DNA of 64,000 bases from Nematopogon swammerdamellus (lineage: Eukaryota > Arthropoda > Insecta > Lepidoptera > Adelidae), in NCBI GenBank assembly GCA_946902875.1, contig OX336349.1, forward strand, positions 20,855,891 through 20,919,890, in the 5' to 3' direction. Shown here piece by piece: positions 1-9,627 of this stretch (positions within the stretch are counted from its first letter, which is position 1; each line of letters starts with the position of its first letter). The notes beneath the pieces are model-generated. The model was given only the letters and a program-made list of their open reading frames with translations. It was not told the origin of the DNA and did not search any database. Both the position numbers and the translations under genes were made by a program.

Positions 1-130
1 CCATGGCGATGTCGCACTTTTCCTTGAAATGGGTGCCCTACCAACGCGATCGGAAAAACATTTTCAATGTTAAAACTAAAAACACGTAAAGTCATGATGG
101 GCTATTTGTATACGCAATAAGTTCCATACC

Positions 131-451
131 TTAAGACGAGACGGAAGTTAACTTTCTCCATACAAAATCGTCTTTTGGCATTTATGTTTTTTACCCCCCT
201 AAACCTTATCCGATTTTTACAATTCTTTTTTATGGTAATAGGGACAGTCGAATCTACGTTTCTGTCCTTTTATTTTTTGAATATCTAAAGTGATGAAATG
301 ACTCAATAAAGCTTAATGAACGTCATGACATCAAAAAAATAATAATTTTTTTTCGGTCGGAATACAAATAAATAGCTCCGGTCTAGAAAAGAAAACATAA
401 ATGCCGAAAGACGATTTTGTATGGAGAAAGTTAACTTCTGTCTCGTCTTAA
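131..451. mobile_element. TTAA-flanked hairpin MITE, copy 1
   Basis: A 313-bp element lies between TTAA at 131-134 and TTAA at 448-451. Its ends are inverted repeats beginning GACGAGACGGAAGTTAAC, and the arms extend inward for about 70 bases, so the whole element folds back. The interior also pairs (AATCTACGTT and similar blocks recur inverted in other copies). It has no ORF. TTAA flanks suggest mobilisation by a piggyBac-type transposase, but TTAA could also be part of the inverted repeat. Further copies are at 4515, 17333 and 54937. Confidence 0.7.
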
Positions 452-737
452 ACGATATTCTACGCTATTCAAATGTGTCTTCAAAATTCTTCAATCAGTA
501 GAACTCATACGTTGGGTTGAGTAGATAGGGTTAGCCAAGGCGAGGCGGAGTACGTCCTGTGCCAATGTCAAAGTTTTCTAAATTTGTCTCTCGGATAAAC
601 AAGAGTTATTTTCTCTTGCGTTTGGCAGTTATTTTCGAAGTTCATCCAACCGTTGAACAAATAAATAAGTCCCTGTCTGATCTCGCCCGCACCTGCGTCT
701 ATGAATGGGATAATAAAGATTCCTCAGTTTGGAGAAT
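452..737 (+). other. unassigned stretch with small ORF
   Basis: No repeat family was recognised here. A 79-codon ORF (559-798) opens in this stretch, and its last 20 codons run into family B repeat sequence. Its first 60 codons have a protein-like composition but match no family I know. It may be a decayed transposon ORF or chance. Confidence 0.2.
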
Positions 738-905
738 TATCAATACTAATAATAAATATGTAAGGGATGGTCATGGAGTAAGTTACTTTGTTTTATGAGA
801 TACTGAGTTTGTTGACTCTATGTATGATACTAAAACTATATTTAACGATTTTTAGAAAACTGTATGTATGTATGTTCATCCATAACTCTTAAACCAATCA
901 TCCGA
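738..905 (+). mobile_element. family B (Helitron-like) fragment
   Basis: This is the 5' part of family B: an AATACTAATAATAAATATG start, then a GATGGTCATGGAGTAAG block, then a GTATGTATGTATG run and CATAACTCTTAAACC. It stops where a second, fuller copy begins at 921, so the two sit head to tail. Confidence 0.55.
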
Positions 906-920
906 ATTCGATTACACTCA

Positions 921-1297
921 ATACTAATAGTAAATATGTAAGGAATGTCATGGAGTTGGAGTAAGTTACTTTATTTTATGAGATACTGAGTTTGTAGACT
1001 CTTTTAGGTATGATACTAAAACTATATTTACTCACGATTTTTAGAAATCTTTTCTGTATGTATGTATGTATGTTCCTCCATAACTCTTAAACCGATCATC
1101 CGAATCTGATGAAACGCAGTACAAGCACATTTTACTATACGGGACACAGCGTGATAGGCTAAATAAAATTCAGTTCCGGTTACGCTAAGATGTGTCTCTC
1201 ATACAAAACCGAATTGTTCCGCGCGCCGTAATAACGGTACGTACTTTCTTCTTTTTAAATACGAATTTCACGCGAGCGAAGCCGCGGGCAAAAGCTA
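921..1297 (+). mobile_element. family B (Helitron-like) copy
   Basis: A fuller family B copy. It ends with TTTCACGCGAGCGAAGCCGC then GGGCAAAAGCTAG. The end has a GC-rich hairpin-forming segment shortly before CTAG, compatible with the CTRR terminus of Helitrons, and similar lepidopteran repeats have been called Helitron-like. It has no ORF, so it is non-autonomous. Classification is inferred from the 3' end only. Confidence 0.5.
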
Positions 1298-1434
1298 GTT
1301 TTAAATATAGCGTTTTCGATGTGTTTTCTTGCGCCCCGTTCTTTTTCGTCGTACTAATGGAATGGACGGATACAAGCGGGTGTCGTGCCCGTAAATTTTA
1401 TGTAGACAACGTCGAGCTATCCTATTTATTGTAT

Positions 1435-1832
1435 ACTAGCTTTTGCCCGCGGCTTCGCTCGCGTGAAATTCGTATTTAAAATGAAGAAAGTAAGTAAGCC
1501 CGCTACCGTACCTTTATTTCGGCGCGAGGATCAATTCAGTTTGTATGAGAGCCACGTCTTAGCGTAACTGGAACTGAATTTTATTTATAGCCTATCCTGT
1601 GTCCCCTATAATCAAATGTGCTTGTACGAAGTTTCATCAAATTCGGATGATCGGTTTAAGAGTTATGGAGGAGCATACATACATATTAACATATTAACAT
1701 ATTAATATACAAAATATTTCTAAAAATCGTCAATTTAGTTTTAGTATCATACATAGAGTCTAGAAACGCAGTATCTAATAAAACAAAGGAAATTACTCCA
1801 TGACTACTCCTTACAGATTTATTATTAGTAAT
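1435..1832 (-). mobile_element. family B copy, inverted
   Basis: Family B in reverse orientation, starting with the GCCCGCGGCTTCGCTCGCG end and finishing with the start motif near 1832. With the copy at 921 it forms an inverted pair around a 137-base spacer (1298-1434), so the region can fold back on itself. Confidence 0.55.
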
Positions 1833-2118
1833 ATAATATATATGATTGATTGATATGCGCGTAGCGGGATTTTGAGTATTTTAAAGGCACAAACGTTGCT
1901 TTTTATGGAAACTGAAAAAAAAACAGATATATGTTGTGAGGTAGCTTGAATGTTAGGTATTTTGTTTTAATAAGACGCATCTTGAGTACCTACATTTGGC
2001 AGAACAGTCGTAGTCAGTGTTTTGGAGCCAAGGAGATAACCTTAGTTGTCTACAAAATATACGCATCGGATGTGATATTCTTAGTAATTCTGCGAAACTG
2101 TCTACTTGGTGTATACTC
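1833..2118. other. no recognised feature
   Basis: AT-rich sequence. A 64-codon ORF at 1946-2140 has no recognisable protein features and overlaps the next MITE. Confidence 0.3.
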
Positions 2119-2119
2119 G

Positions 2120-2340
2120 TACAGTTCCCTCAAAACATAAATTACGCTCGACCTACCTGCGCAGTCAACGAATTTTAGTTCATCACTCGTAGGTCATAGG
2201 GTAGATAATTACTTCACTGGACATGCGCGAACCCAAGATGCGAGCGACATTAAAGTCTACCCTATGTTCTACATGTTATGACCTGAAATTCGTTGACTGC
2301 GCGATAGGTCGAGCGGCATTAAAGTTTTGAGGGAACTGTA
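2120..2340. mobile_element. palindromic MITE with TA flanks
   Basis: Inverted repeats of about 55 bases begin CAGTTCCCTCAAAAC, and TA lies immediately outside each end (2120-2121 and 2339-2340). Inner arm blocks GTCAACGAATTT and GACCTAC recur inverted. The length (217 bp) and TA flanks fit a Tc1/mariner-type MITE. It has no ORF. Confidence 0.6.
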
Positions 2341-2419
2341 CATTCTTAATTTCTTGCACACGGAAATGTTTGCGTTATTTCAATTATTATTTATCCAAAT
2401 ATAAATTTCCAAAAATACT

Positions 2420-3560
2420 TTTTACAATCTGCCTTGCCAGTATCGCGCTTTAATTTCTCAAATGTATTCCTGGACCATCTTAACAAGGTACACCCACGCA
2501 TTCGCTTCACGATGGAGATTGAAGACAAAGATGGTCTAGCTTTCCTCGATGTGCTAGTGTCGCGCCGCCCGGATGGCTCTCTCAGACATAAGGTGTACCG
2601 CAAGCCGACGCACATAAACAGATATCTGCACGCCTCTTCACACCACCATCCAGCTCAGCTAAACTCTGTGGTCAGGTCTCTGTTGTTACGAGCGGAGCGA
2701 ATATGCGATTAAGGGCAGCAGGAACCAGGAGAGAGAGCTCGTGAAGAGAGTTTTAGGCCATAACGGATTGGAGTCATGGCGGGTAGATCTTCCAAGACCA
2801 CTCCAACACGGGACGTTCAGCGACTGAAGGCGTACCTTCCTTAGATAAAAGGAGTCACGGATCGTATAGGGAGAATACTGAATAAATATAGTATCAGAAC
2901 AGTGTTCCAACCACCGAAGAAGGTCGCACAACTCCTACGATCAGCGAAGGTCGCCTTACATCCTTTACATTCGGCAGGCGTCTACCAAATACCGTGTAGC
3001 TGTGGGAATCGTACATCGGCCAAACTAAGCGCAGCGTCACAGAACGGATTTCCGAACACATCAGAGCAGTCAAGAACATGGACAAAATCAAGTCTGTCAT
3101 AGTTGAGCATGTCGACTCCGGAATGCAGCACTGGATAAGATTCGATCAGGTGAAAATCCTGGCCACTGAAAAACGACTCTTTCCGCATATCATCCGTGAG
3201 TCCATCGAGATCTCAAAGCATGTCAACTTCAACAGAGAAGACTCATACAGGCTGTCTCCGGTATGGAATCCCGTGCTCGCCCCCCTTGAAGAGCGGCAGG
3301 TCTGGCAGTGTGCACCAGCAGCAGCTGGAGGACACTGTCAGTACATTCTGCTCCTCGGCGGAGGTGCGGAACGCAGCCCAAGCCGAATTGGTGCCTACCC
3401 ACAGCTGTAACTACAATCTTCGCAGCCGCTCGCGTTTGACAAGCAGTGTTCTGCTAACCGCGGGCCCGACCGCAGCCAGGCACTTGCCCTGATGATGGAC
3501 TGCACGCGCTAGTCCAAAACGTCGGCCACAGTGACCGCGAATTTCAACCATGGTAAGCCA
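2420..3560 (+). pseudogene. Penelope-like element, decayed 3' half
   Basis: Penelope-like elements are retroelements whose protein joins a reverse transcriptase to a C-terminal GIY-YIG endonuclease. Codons from 2434 encode the conserved end of the RT region (FLDVLVSR, then VYRKPTH, then SHHHP). After a frame change, a GVYQIPCSCG segment near 2981 is the GIY part and CxC of the nuclease. The YIG part is present but in another frame, so the nuclease is broken by a frameshift near 3010. The downstream linker runs to about 3390 in the frame of the 3078-3410 ORF. The 5' RT motifs are absent. The tail contains CCTGATGATGG and AAACGTCG, as is usual at Penelope-like 3' ends. This copy is inactive. 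Confidence 0.75.
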
Positions 3561-3651
3561 AATACCAACCACAATACAAATGTATTCTTTCTGTTTTATA
3601 AGATAAGACCTATATTTTTTATTTTCTGTTCTTTTTGGGCTTTGTTCTCTT

Positions 3652-4150
3652 TTATAGGGTCCCGTACCTAAAAAGCAAAAACTTTAACTTATATGATCAC
3701 TTATTTGTTGTCCGTCCGTCTGTCTGTCCATCTGTCAAGGCCCCATTTTCTCAGGAACTGGTAAAGCTATCAAGTTGAAATTACTTCATATCAAATACTA
3801 AGGTCTATAGACCCTTAGTTAAGAAGTGTAAAAAATGCAATCTTCTAAGTCAACGAAATCAAATACGGCCATTTATATCACATATTTTGATACTGGCAAC
3901 CTTACTCATCAACATCCGGTAGTTCCCGTTGGCCTAGAGTCATGAAATTTGGGAAGCAAGATGTCATAGCACAAGAAAACAATTCGAAAATCGTTAATTT
4001 TTATAATTCATACACACGTCAAACTTGGTGTTACGAGTATATAGCAAATTCTAAAAAAAACATCAAATAATAAAAACCCACCAATTACGTGGTGGGTACG
4101 GAACGCGCGGTGCGCGAGTCCGACTCGCACTTGGCTGTTTTTTTTCTGTG
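3652..4150 (+). repeat. family E (GCGAGTC) dispersed repeat
   Basis: It starts GGGTCCCGTACC, carries a (GTCC/GTCT)n run at 3712-3735, and ends GTGCGCGAGTCCGACTCGCA followed by CTTGGC and a T run. The GCGAGTCCGACTCGC palindrome near the end can form a hairpin. It has no ORF. The family is widespread in Lepidoptera, and its replication class is not clear to me. This copy is longer than most and has a diverged middle. Confidence 0.65.
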
Positions 4151-4510
4151 ATTTCCATTCTTTTCTTTTGTCATCGTCTTAAACACCTAAAGGTTGAATG
4201 GAAGAAGTTCCCGTTAAATATCTTCTGCATTTGTGCTTTGTGTTTCTTTTAAATTTGTATATTAGTGTCTGTGCAATAAACATGTATTGGTTCATGTCAA
4301 TATTCAGGATCAAAGTTGTTTTCCATGTACAGTCAGTTGCCCTAAATGAGTCAGATAGCATTGCATTATCTCTAGTGTACTTTCTGTTCTCTCTTATCAA
4401 TTGGAGTATTTGTTAGATTTCAATGGAATCGATCGCCTCTTGATCTTTTCTAACTACTAATATAAAGCATAATGTGTCTGTCTTATTGTAACGGGTAAAC
4501 TCGAAAACGG
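4151..4510. other. no recognised feature
   Basis: Overlapping ORFs of 72 and 73 codons on both strands (4179-4416) are hydrophobic and unrecognised, and probably chance. Confidence 0.3.
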
Positions 4511-4755
4511 GTAAACGAGACGGAAGTTAACTTTCTCCATTCAAAATCGTCTTTCGGCATTTATGTTTTCTAGCCCCCTAAACCTTATCCGATTTAAATT
4601 TTGTTTTCTTGTCTTACAAAGACAGGAACGTAGATTCGACTGTCCTTATTAAAAAAAAAGGAATTTTAAAAATAGGATAAGGTTTAGGGAGGTAAAAAAC
4701 ATAAATGCCGAAAGACGATTTTGTATGGAGAAAGTTAACTTCCGTCTCGTCTTAA
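4511..4755. mobile_element. TTAA-flanked hairpin MITE, copy 2
   Basis: The same family as 131-451 but shorter inside (about 237 bp). The right TTAA is at 4752-4755; the left flank has decayed to GTAA. The Copia element inserted 5 bases beyond its right end. Confidence 0.65.
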
Positions 4756-4765
4756 GAGTCTGTAA

Positions 4766-4896
4766 TGTTGAAAAGTGTAATCTATGCCTCAACTAATGTC
4801 AAACTGTCATGTCACTGTATGTCACTTCTGAATAAATCCTGTCTACTCGAAAGCTGTTGATTTACTTATATCCATAAAATATTTAGCCATCTAACA
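4766..4896 (+). repeat. Copia 5' LTR (131 bp)
   Basis: It begins TGTTGAAAAG and ends CATCTAACA, a TG...CA terminus. It contains AATAAA (within GAATAAATCC), a likely polyadenylation signal. The only difference from the 3' LTR is G versus T after AAATCCT. Confidence 0.95.
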
Positions 4897-4910
4897 GGTT
4901 ATGGGCCCAG
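4897..4910 (+). other. Copia primer-binding site
   Basis: GGTTATGGGCCCAG directly follows the 5' LTR. Drosophila copia uses the same kind of site, complementary to an internal stretch of initiator tRNA-Met rather than its 3' end, with a half-tRNA as primer. The match implies the same priming here. Confidence 0.85.
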
Positions 4911-5027
4911 AAATATCTTATTTCGCATGGATATGATGTAACGGACATAGTAAAAGTAATAGTTGTGTGTGAATCGGTCGGCGGCGATAGCGATCTAAGT
5001 TAGATCACAGGCCGCATCTTCTTTGAA

Positions 5028-7733
5028 ATGGCCGATGAAAACGCGGCGGGTACGGCCGCGGGTGCTGGCATCGCGGGGATTCGACGCCTAAAGGGAGCGG
5101 AAGATTTCCAGGACTGGAAATTCCAAGTAAAGAATTATTTGGAGAACCGCGACTGGTGGAAGGCGATTGACGTTGAAGTCAAGGATGGAGTCCCGGTGAA
5201 GGTCGATCCGGATCTTGATCGACGGGCGCGTACAACAATATGTATGCTGCTGGAGTCATCATGTTTCTCACACGTATACAACGCATCAACAGCACGAGAG
5301 GCATGGTATAGCCTCAAAAACGCGTACGAAGATCGCGGTTGGGGGCGCCGCATTCAACTGCAGCGTTCTCTGTGGCAGGTGCGACTAGACCATTGTAAAA
5401 ACATGGAGCAATACATAACTAAAGTAATATGTATTGCGCATCAACTAGAAGACATTGATGCAAAAGTGACGGACGACTGGCTGATTTCAATCCTCCTGAG
5501 TGGCCTTACGGCCGAGTATGCACCGATGATAATGGCCATCGATAATAGTGGCCAGGAAATAAAACTGGAACAAGTAAAGTCCAAACTGCTGCAAGAGTCG
5601 AACAGGCAGACTGACGCTAGCATCAGCGACGCAGCGCTGGTATCAAGAGGACCGAAAAAGACGAGCGGAACTACCTTCAAGTGTTATCGCTGTCAAAAAC
5701 CTGGTCACAAAGCTGCGGATTGCCGCACGGGCAAAGATAAGTTTAAGAAAAATGATTCTAACTTATTGGTGGCAATGAAAGCGAACGTAAAAGCTGAACG
5801 TTGGTATGTCGATAGTGGATGTAGCACTCACATGTCCAATGATGCTCGTACTATGAAAAAGTACAAGGAGACCAAGGAAGGACTTCAGATCGTTCTTGCA
5901 GACAATAAAACAATAACGAGTCAGGGTCGAGGAGACGTTGAGCTGAAAATCAGTAATCATATCAGCGGAATCAACGATGTGCTACATGTTCCGGAATTAA
6001 CAACAAATTTGTTGTCGGTCAGCAAAATGGTAGAAAAGGGATTAACTGTCAAGTTTGACGACAAAGGCTGCACCATTTCAAATAATAATGGTACAGTCGT
6101 GGCAAAAGCTAAAGAGGTAGCTGGGCTATATGAATTGCAGCAAAAAGAAGGGATTCATGCCAAGGCAGCCACAACGGTGGACAACGACAAGGAAAGGAAG
6201 TTGCCACGAGAACTATGGCATAAACGCCTAGGTCATTTGAACAGAGGTGGAATGCGCACTATTGAAGATCTTGTAACCGGCATCAGCTATAAAAATGCTG
6301 AAAAGAGCGATGATGTCTGTATTCCATGTGTAGCGGGCAAGATTACAAGAAAGCCGTTCAAGAACAGGGGAACCAGAGCAAAAGAGTGCCTGGAACTGGT
6401 ACACTCAGACCTGTGCGGACCAATGGAAGAAACTTCTATCGGCGGAGCGCGTTATTTATTAACGTTTATAGATGACTATTCGAGGATGACATACGGCTAC
6501 TTCTTAAATTTTAAATCAGAATCGCTCGAAAAGTTTAAAGATTTTAAAGCCTATGCCGAGAGACAGACTGGAAAGTTGTTAAAATGTCTAAGGTCCGACA
6601 ATGGTGGAGAGTACATAAGTAGAAATTCAAAGAAACTTTTCACGAAAGCTGGAATAAAACACCAGACAACTGTACCAAGGACCCCACAACAAAACGGTGT
6701 CGCCGAAAGGGCTAATCGGACCATCGTTGAAAAAGCACGTACTATGCTGCAAGAAAGTGGCCTCGAAAAATGCTACTGGGCAGAGGCTGTGAATACAGCG
6801 ATTTACTTAAAAAATCGTTGTCCCACACGTGCAGTTCAAAAAGCTACTCCAATGGAAGTATGGAGTGGGCGGAAACCGGACGTAAGTCATTTGAGAGTTT
6901 TTGGCTGTACAGCATACGTACATGTTGCAAAAGAAAAAAGGAAGAAATTTGATACTAAATGTAAGCAAATGATCTTTGTGGGTTACTCAACTACGACAAA
7001 GGGATATCGACTAATCGATCCCGAAACGCGAAAGGTGGAAATAGCTCGAGATGTGATCTTCATTGAAAACAAGTTCAGTAAAATAGAACAGCACCAGCAG
7101 GACGTGCCTATGAAATTAAACGATAATATCGAAGATGCTGTATTGGATCAGAAATTGAATGAAGATGTTCCAACGCAGGCATTAAGAGGTGAAACTTCGA
7201 GTGAGCAGGAAACTCACGAGGTTGCTGAACCAGCTGAAGAAAGTGACCAGAATGAACACGTGGACGAGGACAGGCGCTACCCACGTCGAAACAGAAGAAT
7301 GAAGGAGTTCCCGGACTATGTATTGAACCTGTGTGCAGAGAGCAACAAATCTGATACGCCTGAATGCTGGAGACGAGCTATGCAAGAAGAGCTCGACTCA
7401 CTGTATGAAAATAATACATGGACTCTCGTCCAGTGTCCCCCTGGTGTGAAACCAGTAAAGTGCAAGTGGGTTTATAAAATAAAGCATAATAGTGATGGCG
7501 ATGTAGTGCGTTATAAGGCGCGACTTGTAGCTAAAGGTTATACACAAGTGCACGGTGTGAACTATCACGAAACATATTCTCCTGTGGTGCGACATTCGAC
7601 GCTGCGGATGTTGATGGTACTCAGTGTGGAGTGTGGTTGGTTCTTCGATCATTGGGACATTGTAACTGCATTCTTATACGGTGAATTGAAGGAAGATGTT
7701 TATATGTATCAGCCTGAGGGGGCAATTGTCTAA
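5028..7733 (+). CDS. Copia gag-protease-integrase and N-terminal RT
   Basis: A 901-residue polyprotein starting at the first ATG after a 117-base leader. Gag of the copia type occupies about residues 15-200. A CCHC zinc knuckle (CX2CX4HX4C) is at about 219-232. The aspartic protease active site DSG is at 262-264. The integrase has its HHCC-type region from about 396 and a DD35E core with D461, D524 and E560. RT starts near 780, and the first catalytic Asp lies in the WDIVTAF segment near the end. The frame stops at 7733 inside the RT, 40-50 bases before the next conserved block resumes in another frame. Family members usually continue as one ORF, so I read the stop as a small indel or deletion, not programmed frameshifting. 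Confidence 0.92.
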   Translation: MADENAAGTAAGAGIAGIRRLKGAEDFQDWKFQVKNYLENRDWWKAIDVEVKDGVPVKVDPDLDRRARTTICMLLESSCFSHVYNASTAREAWYSLKNAYEDRGWGRRIQLQRSLWQVRLDHCKNMEQYITKVICIAHQLEDIDAKVTDDWLISILLSGLTAEYAPMIMAIDNSGQEIKLEQVKSKLLQESNRQTDASISDAALVSRGPKKTSGTTFKCYRCQKPGHKAADCRTGKDKFKKNDSNLLVAMKANVKAERWYVDSGCSTHMSNDARTMKKYKETKEGLQIVLADNKTITSQGRGDVELKISNHISGINDVLHVPELTTNLLSVSKMVEKGLTVKFDDKGCTISNNNGTVVAKAKEVAGLYELQQKEGIHAKAATTVDNDKERKLPRELWHKRLGHLNRGGMRTIEDLVTGISYKNAEKSDDVCIPCVAGKITRKPFKNRGTRAKECLELVHSDLCGPMEETSIGGARYLLTFIDDYSRMTYGYFLNFKSESLEKFKDFKAYAERQTGKLLKCLRSDNGGEYISRNSKKLFTKAGIKHQTTVPRTPQQNGVAERANRTIVEKARTMLQESGLEKCYWAEAVNTAIYLKNRCPTRAVQKATPMEVWSGRKPDVSHLRVFGCTAYVHVAKEKRKKFDTKCKQMIFVGYSTTTKGYRLIDPETRKVEIARDVIFIENKFSKIEQHQQDVPMKLNDNIEDAVLDQKLNEDVPTQALRGETSSEQETHEVAEPAEESDQNEHVDEDRRYPRRNRRMKEFPDYVLNLCAESNKSDTPECWRRAMQEELDSLYENNTWTLVQCPPGVKPVKCKWVYKIKHNSDGDVVRYKARLVAKGYTQVHGVNYHETYSPVVRHSTLRMLMVLSVECGWFFDHWDIVTAFLYGELKEDVYMYQPEGAIV

Positions 7734-8841
7734 GGCACTGAATAAGGCACTGTATGGTCTAAAACAATCTTCAAACACTTGGTATTGTAAAATTGACAAG
7801 GAGTTGAAAATTCTAGGTTTCGAACAGTCAAAGTACGAACCCTGTCTGTACATTAAACGAAATGGGAATAATATTCTCATTGTGGCCATATATGTTGATG
7901 ATATATTCGTCTTCGGTAATGATAATACTGAAAAATGTAATGTGCGTGCTGGCCTGGAAAAGAAATTTAAACTTAAGAATCTAGGGCAAGCGAAAGATGT
8001 ACTAGGCATGAGAATAAAAGTTTCTAATGGTGCAATGTATGTCGATCAAAAATGTTACATTGAGGATGTTCTGACGAAATTTGAAATGTCGGAATGTAAA
8101 CCGATAGATAGTCCATTGGAGGTCGGACTTAAGCTAGAGAAGGGTGAATCTAATGTGGATCAAAGTATTCCATATCAAAGTCTAGTAGGATCACTCATGT
8201 ATTTAGCAGTTAACACCCGCCCTGACATACAATATGCAATGAGTATGTTCTCTCAGTACAATACCTGCTATACAAAAGAACATTTTATGTATCTAAAAAG
8301 AGTGCTTAGATATCTGAAGGGTACTATGGACTATTGTATTGTATTTAAGAAGTCAAATGCAAGCAAACTCTTATTGAGTGGATATGTTAACGCTGACTGG
8401 GGAGGATCTATTGACAGAAGATCATATAGCGGTTTTGTATTCAAGTTGGAAAAAAATGTTCTATCATGGGAGAGTAAAAAACAAAACTGTGTAGCTTTAT
8501 CAAGCACTGAAGCTGAGTACTTGGGCCTTTCTCTCGGAGCCAAAGAGTGCATCTATTTGAATCATTTGTTCAAAGAACTCTACGGACATAATGATTGTCC
8601 GATAACAATTTATAATGACAATCAGTCAGCACAAAAACTTGCTTATGGTAGTATGGGTAGCAAGCGAACAAAACATATCGACATAAGATATCATTATATA
8701 AAAGATATTGTTCAAAGTGGACAGATAAAAATTGAATATCTGTCGACTGATGAAATGGTAGCGGATATAATGACAAAACCACTGTATAAAGGCAAAATAA
8801 AAAAGGTTGTGCCGGAATTGTCATTAGCTAAATTAGTTTAG
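7696..8841 (+). CDS. Copia C-terminal RT and RNase H
   Basis: An open frame of 381 codons. Conserved homology begins at about 7737 with the LNKALYGLKQ block; the codons before that are shadow sequence of the upstream frame, so the nominal ATG is not a true start. The catalytic YVDD box is at residues 66-69. RNase H follows with D234 (ADW), E272/E274 (SSTEAEY), D308 (DN) and the HIDIRYH block from 327, and TAG falls 53 bases before the 3' LTR. All RT and RNase H catalytic residues in this part are present. It is in frame +1 relative to the upstream ORF. Confidence 0.9.
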   Translation: MFICISLRGQLSKALNKALYGLKQSSNTWYCKIDKELKILGFEQSKYEPCLYIKRNGNNILIVAIYVDDIFVFGNDNTEKCNVRAGLEKKFKLKNLGQAKDVLGMRIKVSNGAMYVDQKCYIEDVLTKFEMSECKPIDSPLEVGLKLEKGESNVDQSIPYQSLVGSLMYLAVNTRPDIQYAMSMFSQYNTCYTKEHFMYLKRVLRYLKGTMDYCIVFKKSNASKLLLSGYVNADWGGSIDRRSYSGFVFKLEKNVLSWESKKQNCVALSSTEAEYLGLSLGAKECIYLNHLFKELYGHNDCPITIYNDNQSAQKLAYGSMGSKRTKHIDIRYHYIKDIVQSGQIKIEYLSTDEMVADIMTKPLYKGKIKKVVPELSLAKLV

Positions 8842-8885
8842 TTGTAAATGTATTTTATGTTTACTGTTTGTTTCGGCATTCGATT

Positions 8886-8893
8886 AAGGGGGC
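8886..8893 (+). other. Copia polypurine tract
   Basis: AAGGGGGC lies immediately before the CA that abuts the 3' LTR. It is the purine run used to prime plus-strand synthesis, with the expected position and composition. Confidence 0.75.
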
Positions 8894-8894
8894 A

Positions 8895-9025
8895 TGTTGA
8901 AAAGTGTAATCTATGCCTCAACTAATGTCAAACTGTCATGTCACTGTATGTCACTTCTGAATAAATCCTTTCTACTCGAAAGCTGTTGATTTACTTATAT
9001 CCATAAAATATTTAGCCATCTAACA
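8895..9025 (+). repeat. Copia 3' LTR (131 bp)
   Basis: 130 of 131 bases match the 5' LTR. It is followed directly by the TGTAA target duplication at 9026-9030. Confidence 0.95.
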
Positions 9026-9067
9026 TGTAATACCTCATATTGCTTCGCATGATGCTCTCTCATATCA

Positions 9068-9465
9068 ACAATACTTTTTTTTTTTTTATGGAAACTGACA
9101 CGGATGGCTACATCACCTGCTACATCCGTGATATCAGCCCATAAAACCTTGGTGAACTAAGCGCCATTTCAGTGCTTCCCTTCGGTCGTGCCGGCTACAT
9201 TGAACTGGAGAGAAAACACGAACTATTTAAATAGTCATTTCAACCGAACTTTCATTCAGTGCGGTGGTACCAACCCGGGCGGATTAAACCCTACGACCTA
9301 GTTAGGTAAGAAGGGAAGGGACCTACAGTTTTACGTGGAATCCGAACCGCGGTCAGCCTCCAACGGGCGAGCGGTCACCTAAGCGGCGAAGGTGTGCTTA
9401 TGAAACGACCGACAGTCGACCGACCGCACCGCTGCTGAGCTACCGACGATGTCAAACAAATACTG
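9068..9465 (-). mobile_element. SINE-P with tRNA/5S-like head
   Basis: On the minus strand it starts near 9450 with CGGTAGCTCAGCAGCGG, a tRNA box-A-like segment. A stretch related to the 5S internal region follows, then the SINE-P body (GGTACCACCGCACTGAATG), ending at a poly(A) seen as the T run at 9068-9087. The head is more diverged than that at 45005. Confidence 0.7.
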
Positions 9466-9560
9466 CAACAGTCACCACATGAGAAAATATACGCGGGCTA
9501 ATATTTTACACAGTTATGAAGGAAATGTAGTTTGTCGTTGGTTCTATAAAAAAGTCCACG

Positions 9561-9627
9561 ACAGCATTTACCCAAGTCCTAAGCATAACCTACAATTTCG
9601 CGAGCGGAGCCGCGGGCAAAGCTAGTT
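9561..9627 (+). mobile_element. family B-like 3' end fragment
   Basis: Only the terminal CGCGAGCGGAGCCGCGGGCA and GCTAG remain. Confidence 0.45.

Larger units (their letters stand above)
4761..9030 (+). mobile_element. complete Copia (Ty1/copia) LTR retrotransposon
   Basis: The 4,260-bp element (4766-9025) is bounded by 131-bp LTRs and flanked by a perfect 5-bp target duplication, TGTAA (4761-4765 and 9026-9030). It has a primer-binding site, a gag-protease-integrase-RT-RNase H order (integrase before RT, diagnostic of Copia) and a polypurine tract. The LTRs differ at one position of 131, so insertion was recent. One interruption in the RT separates two ORFs, so this copy is probably not autonomous. 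Confidence 0.95.

Noticed and set aside
7715..7745. Programmed ribosomal frameshift in Copia pol
   Set aside because: The break lies inside the RT domain, where family members are continuous. No slippery site or pseudoknot stood out, so an indel is simpler.
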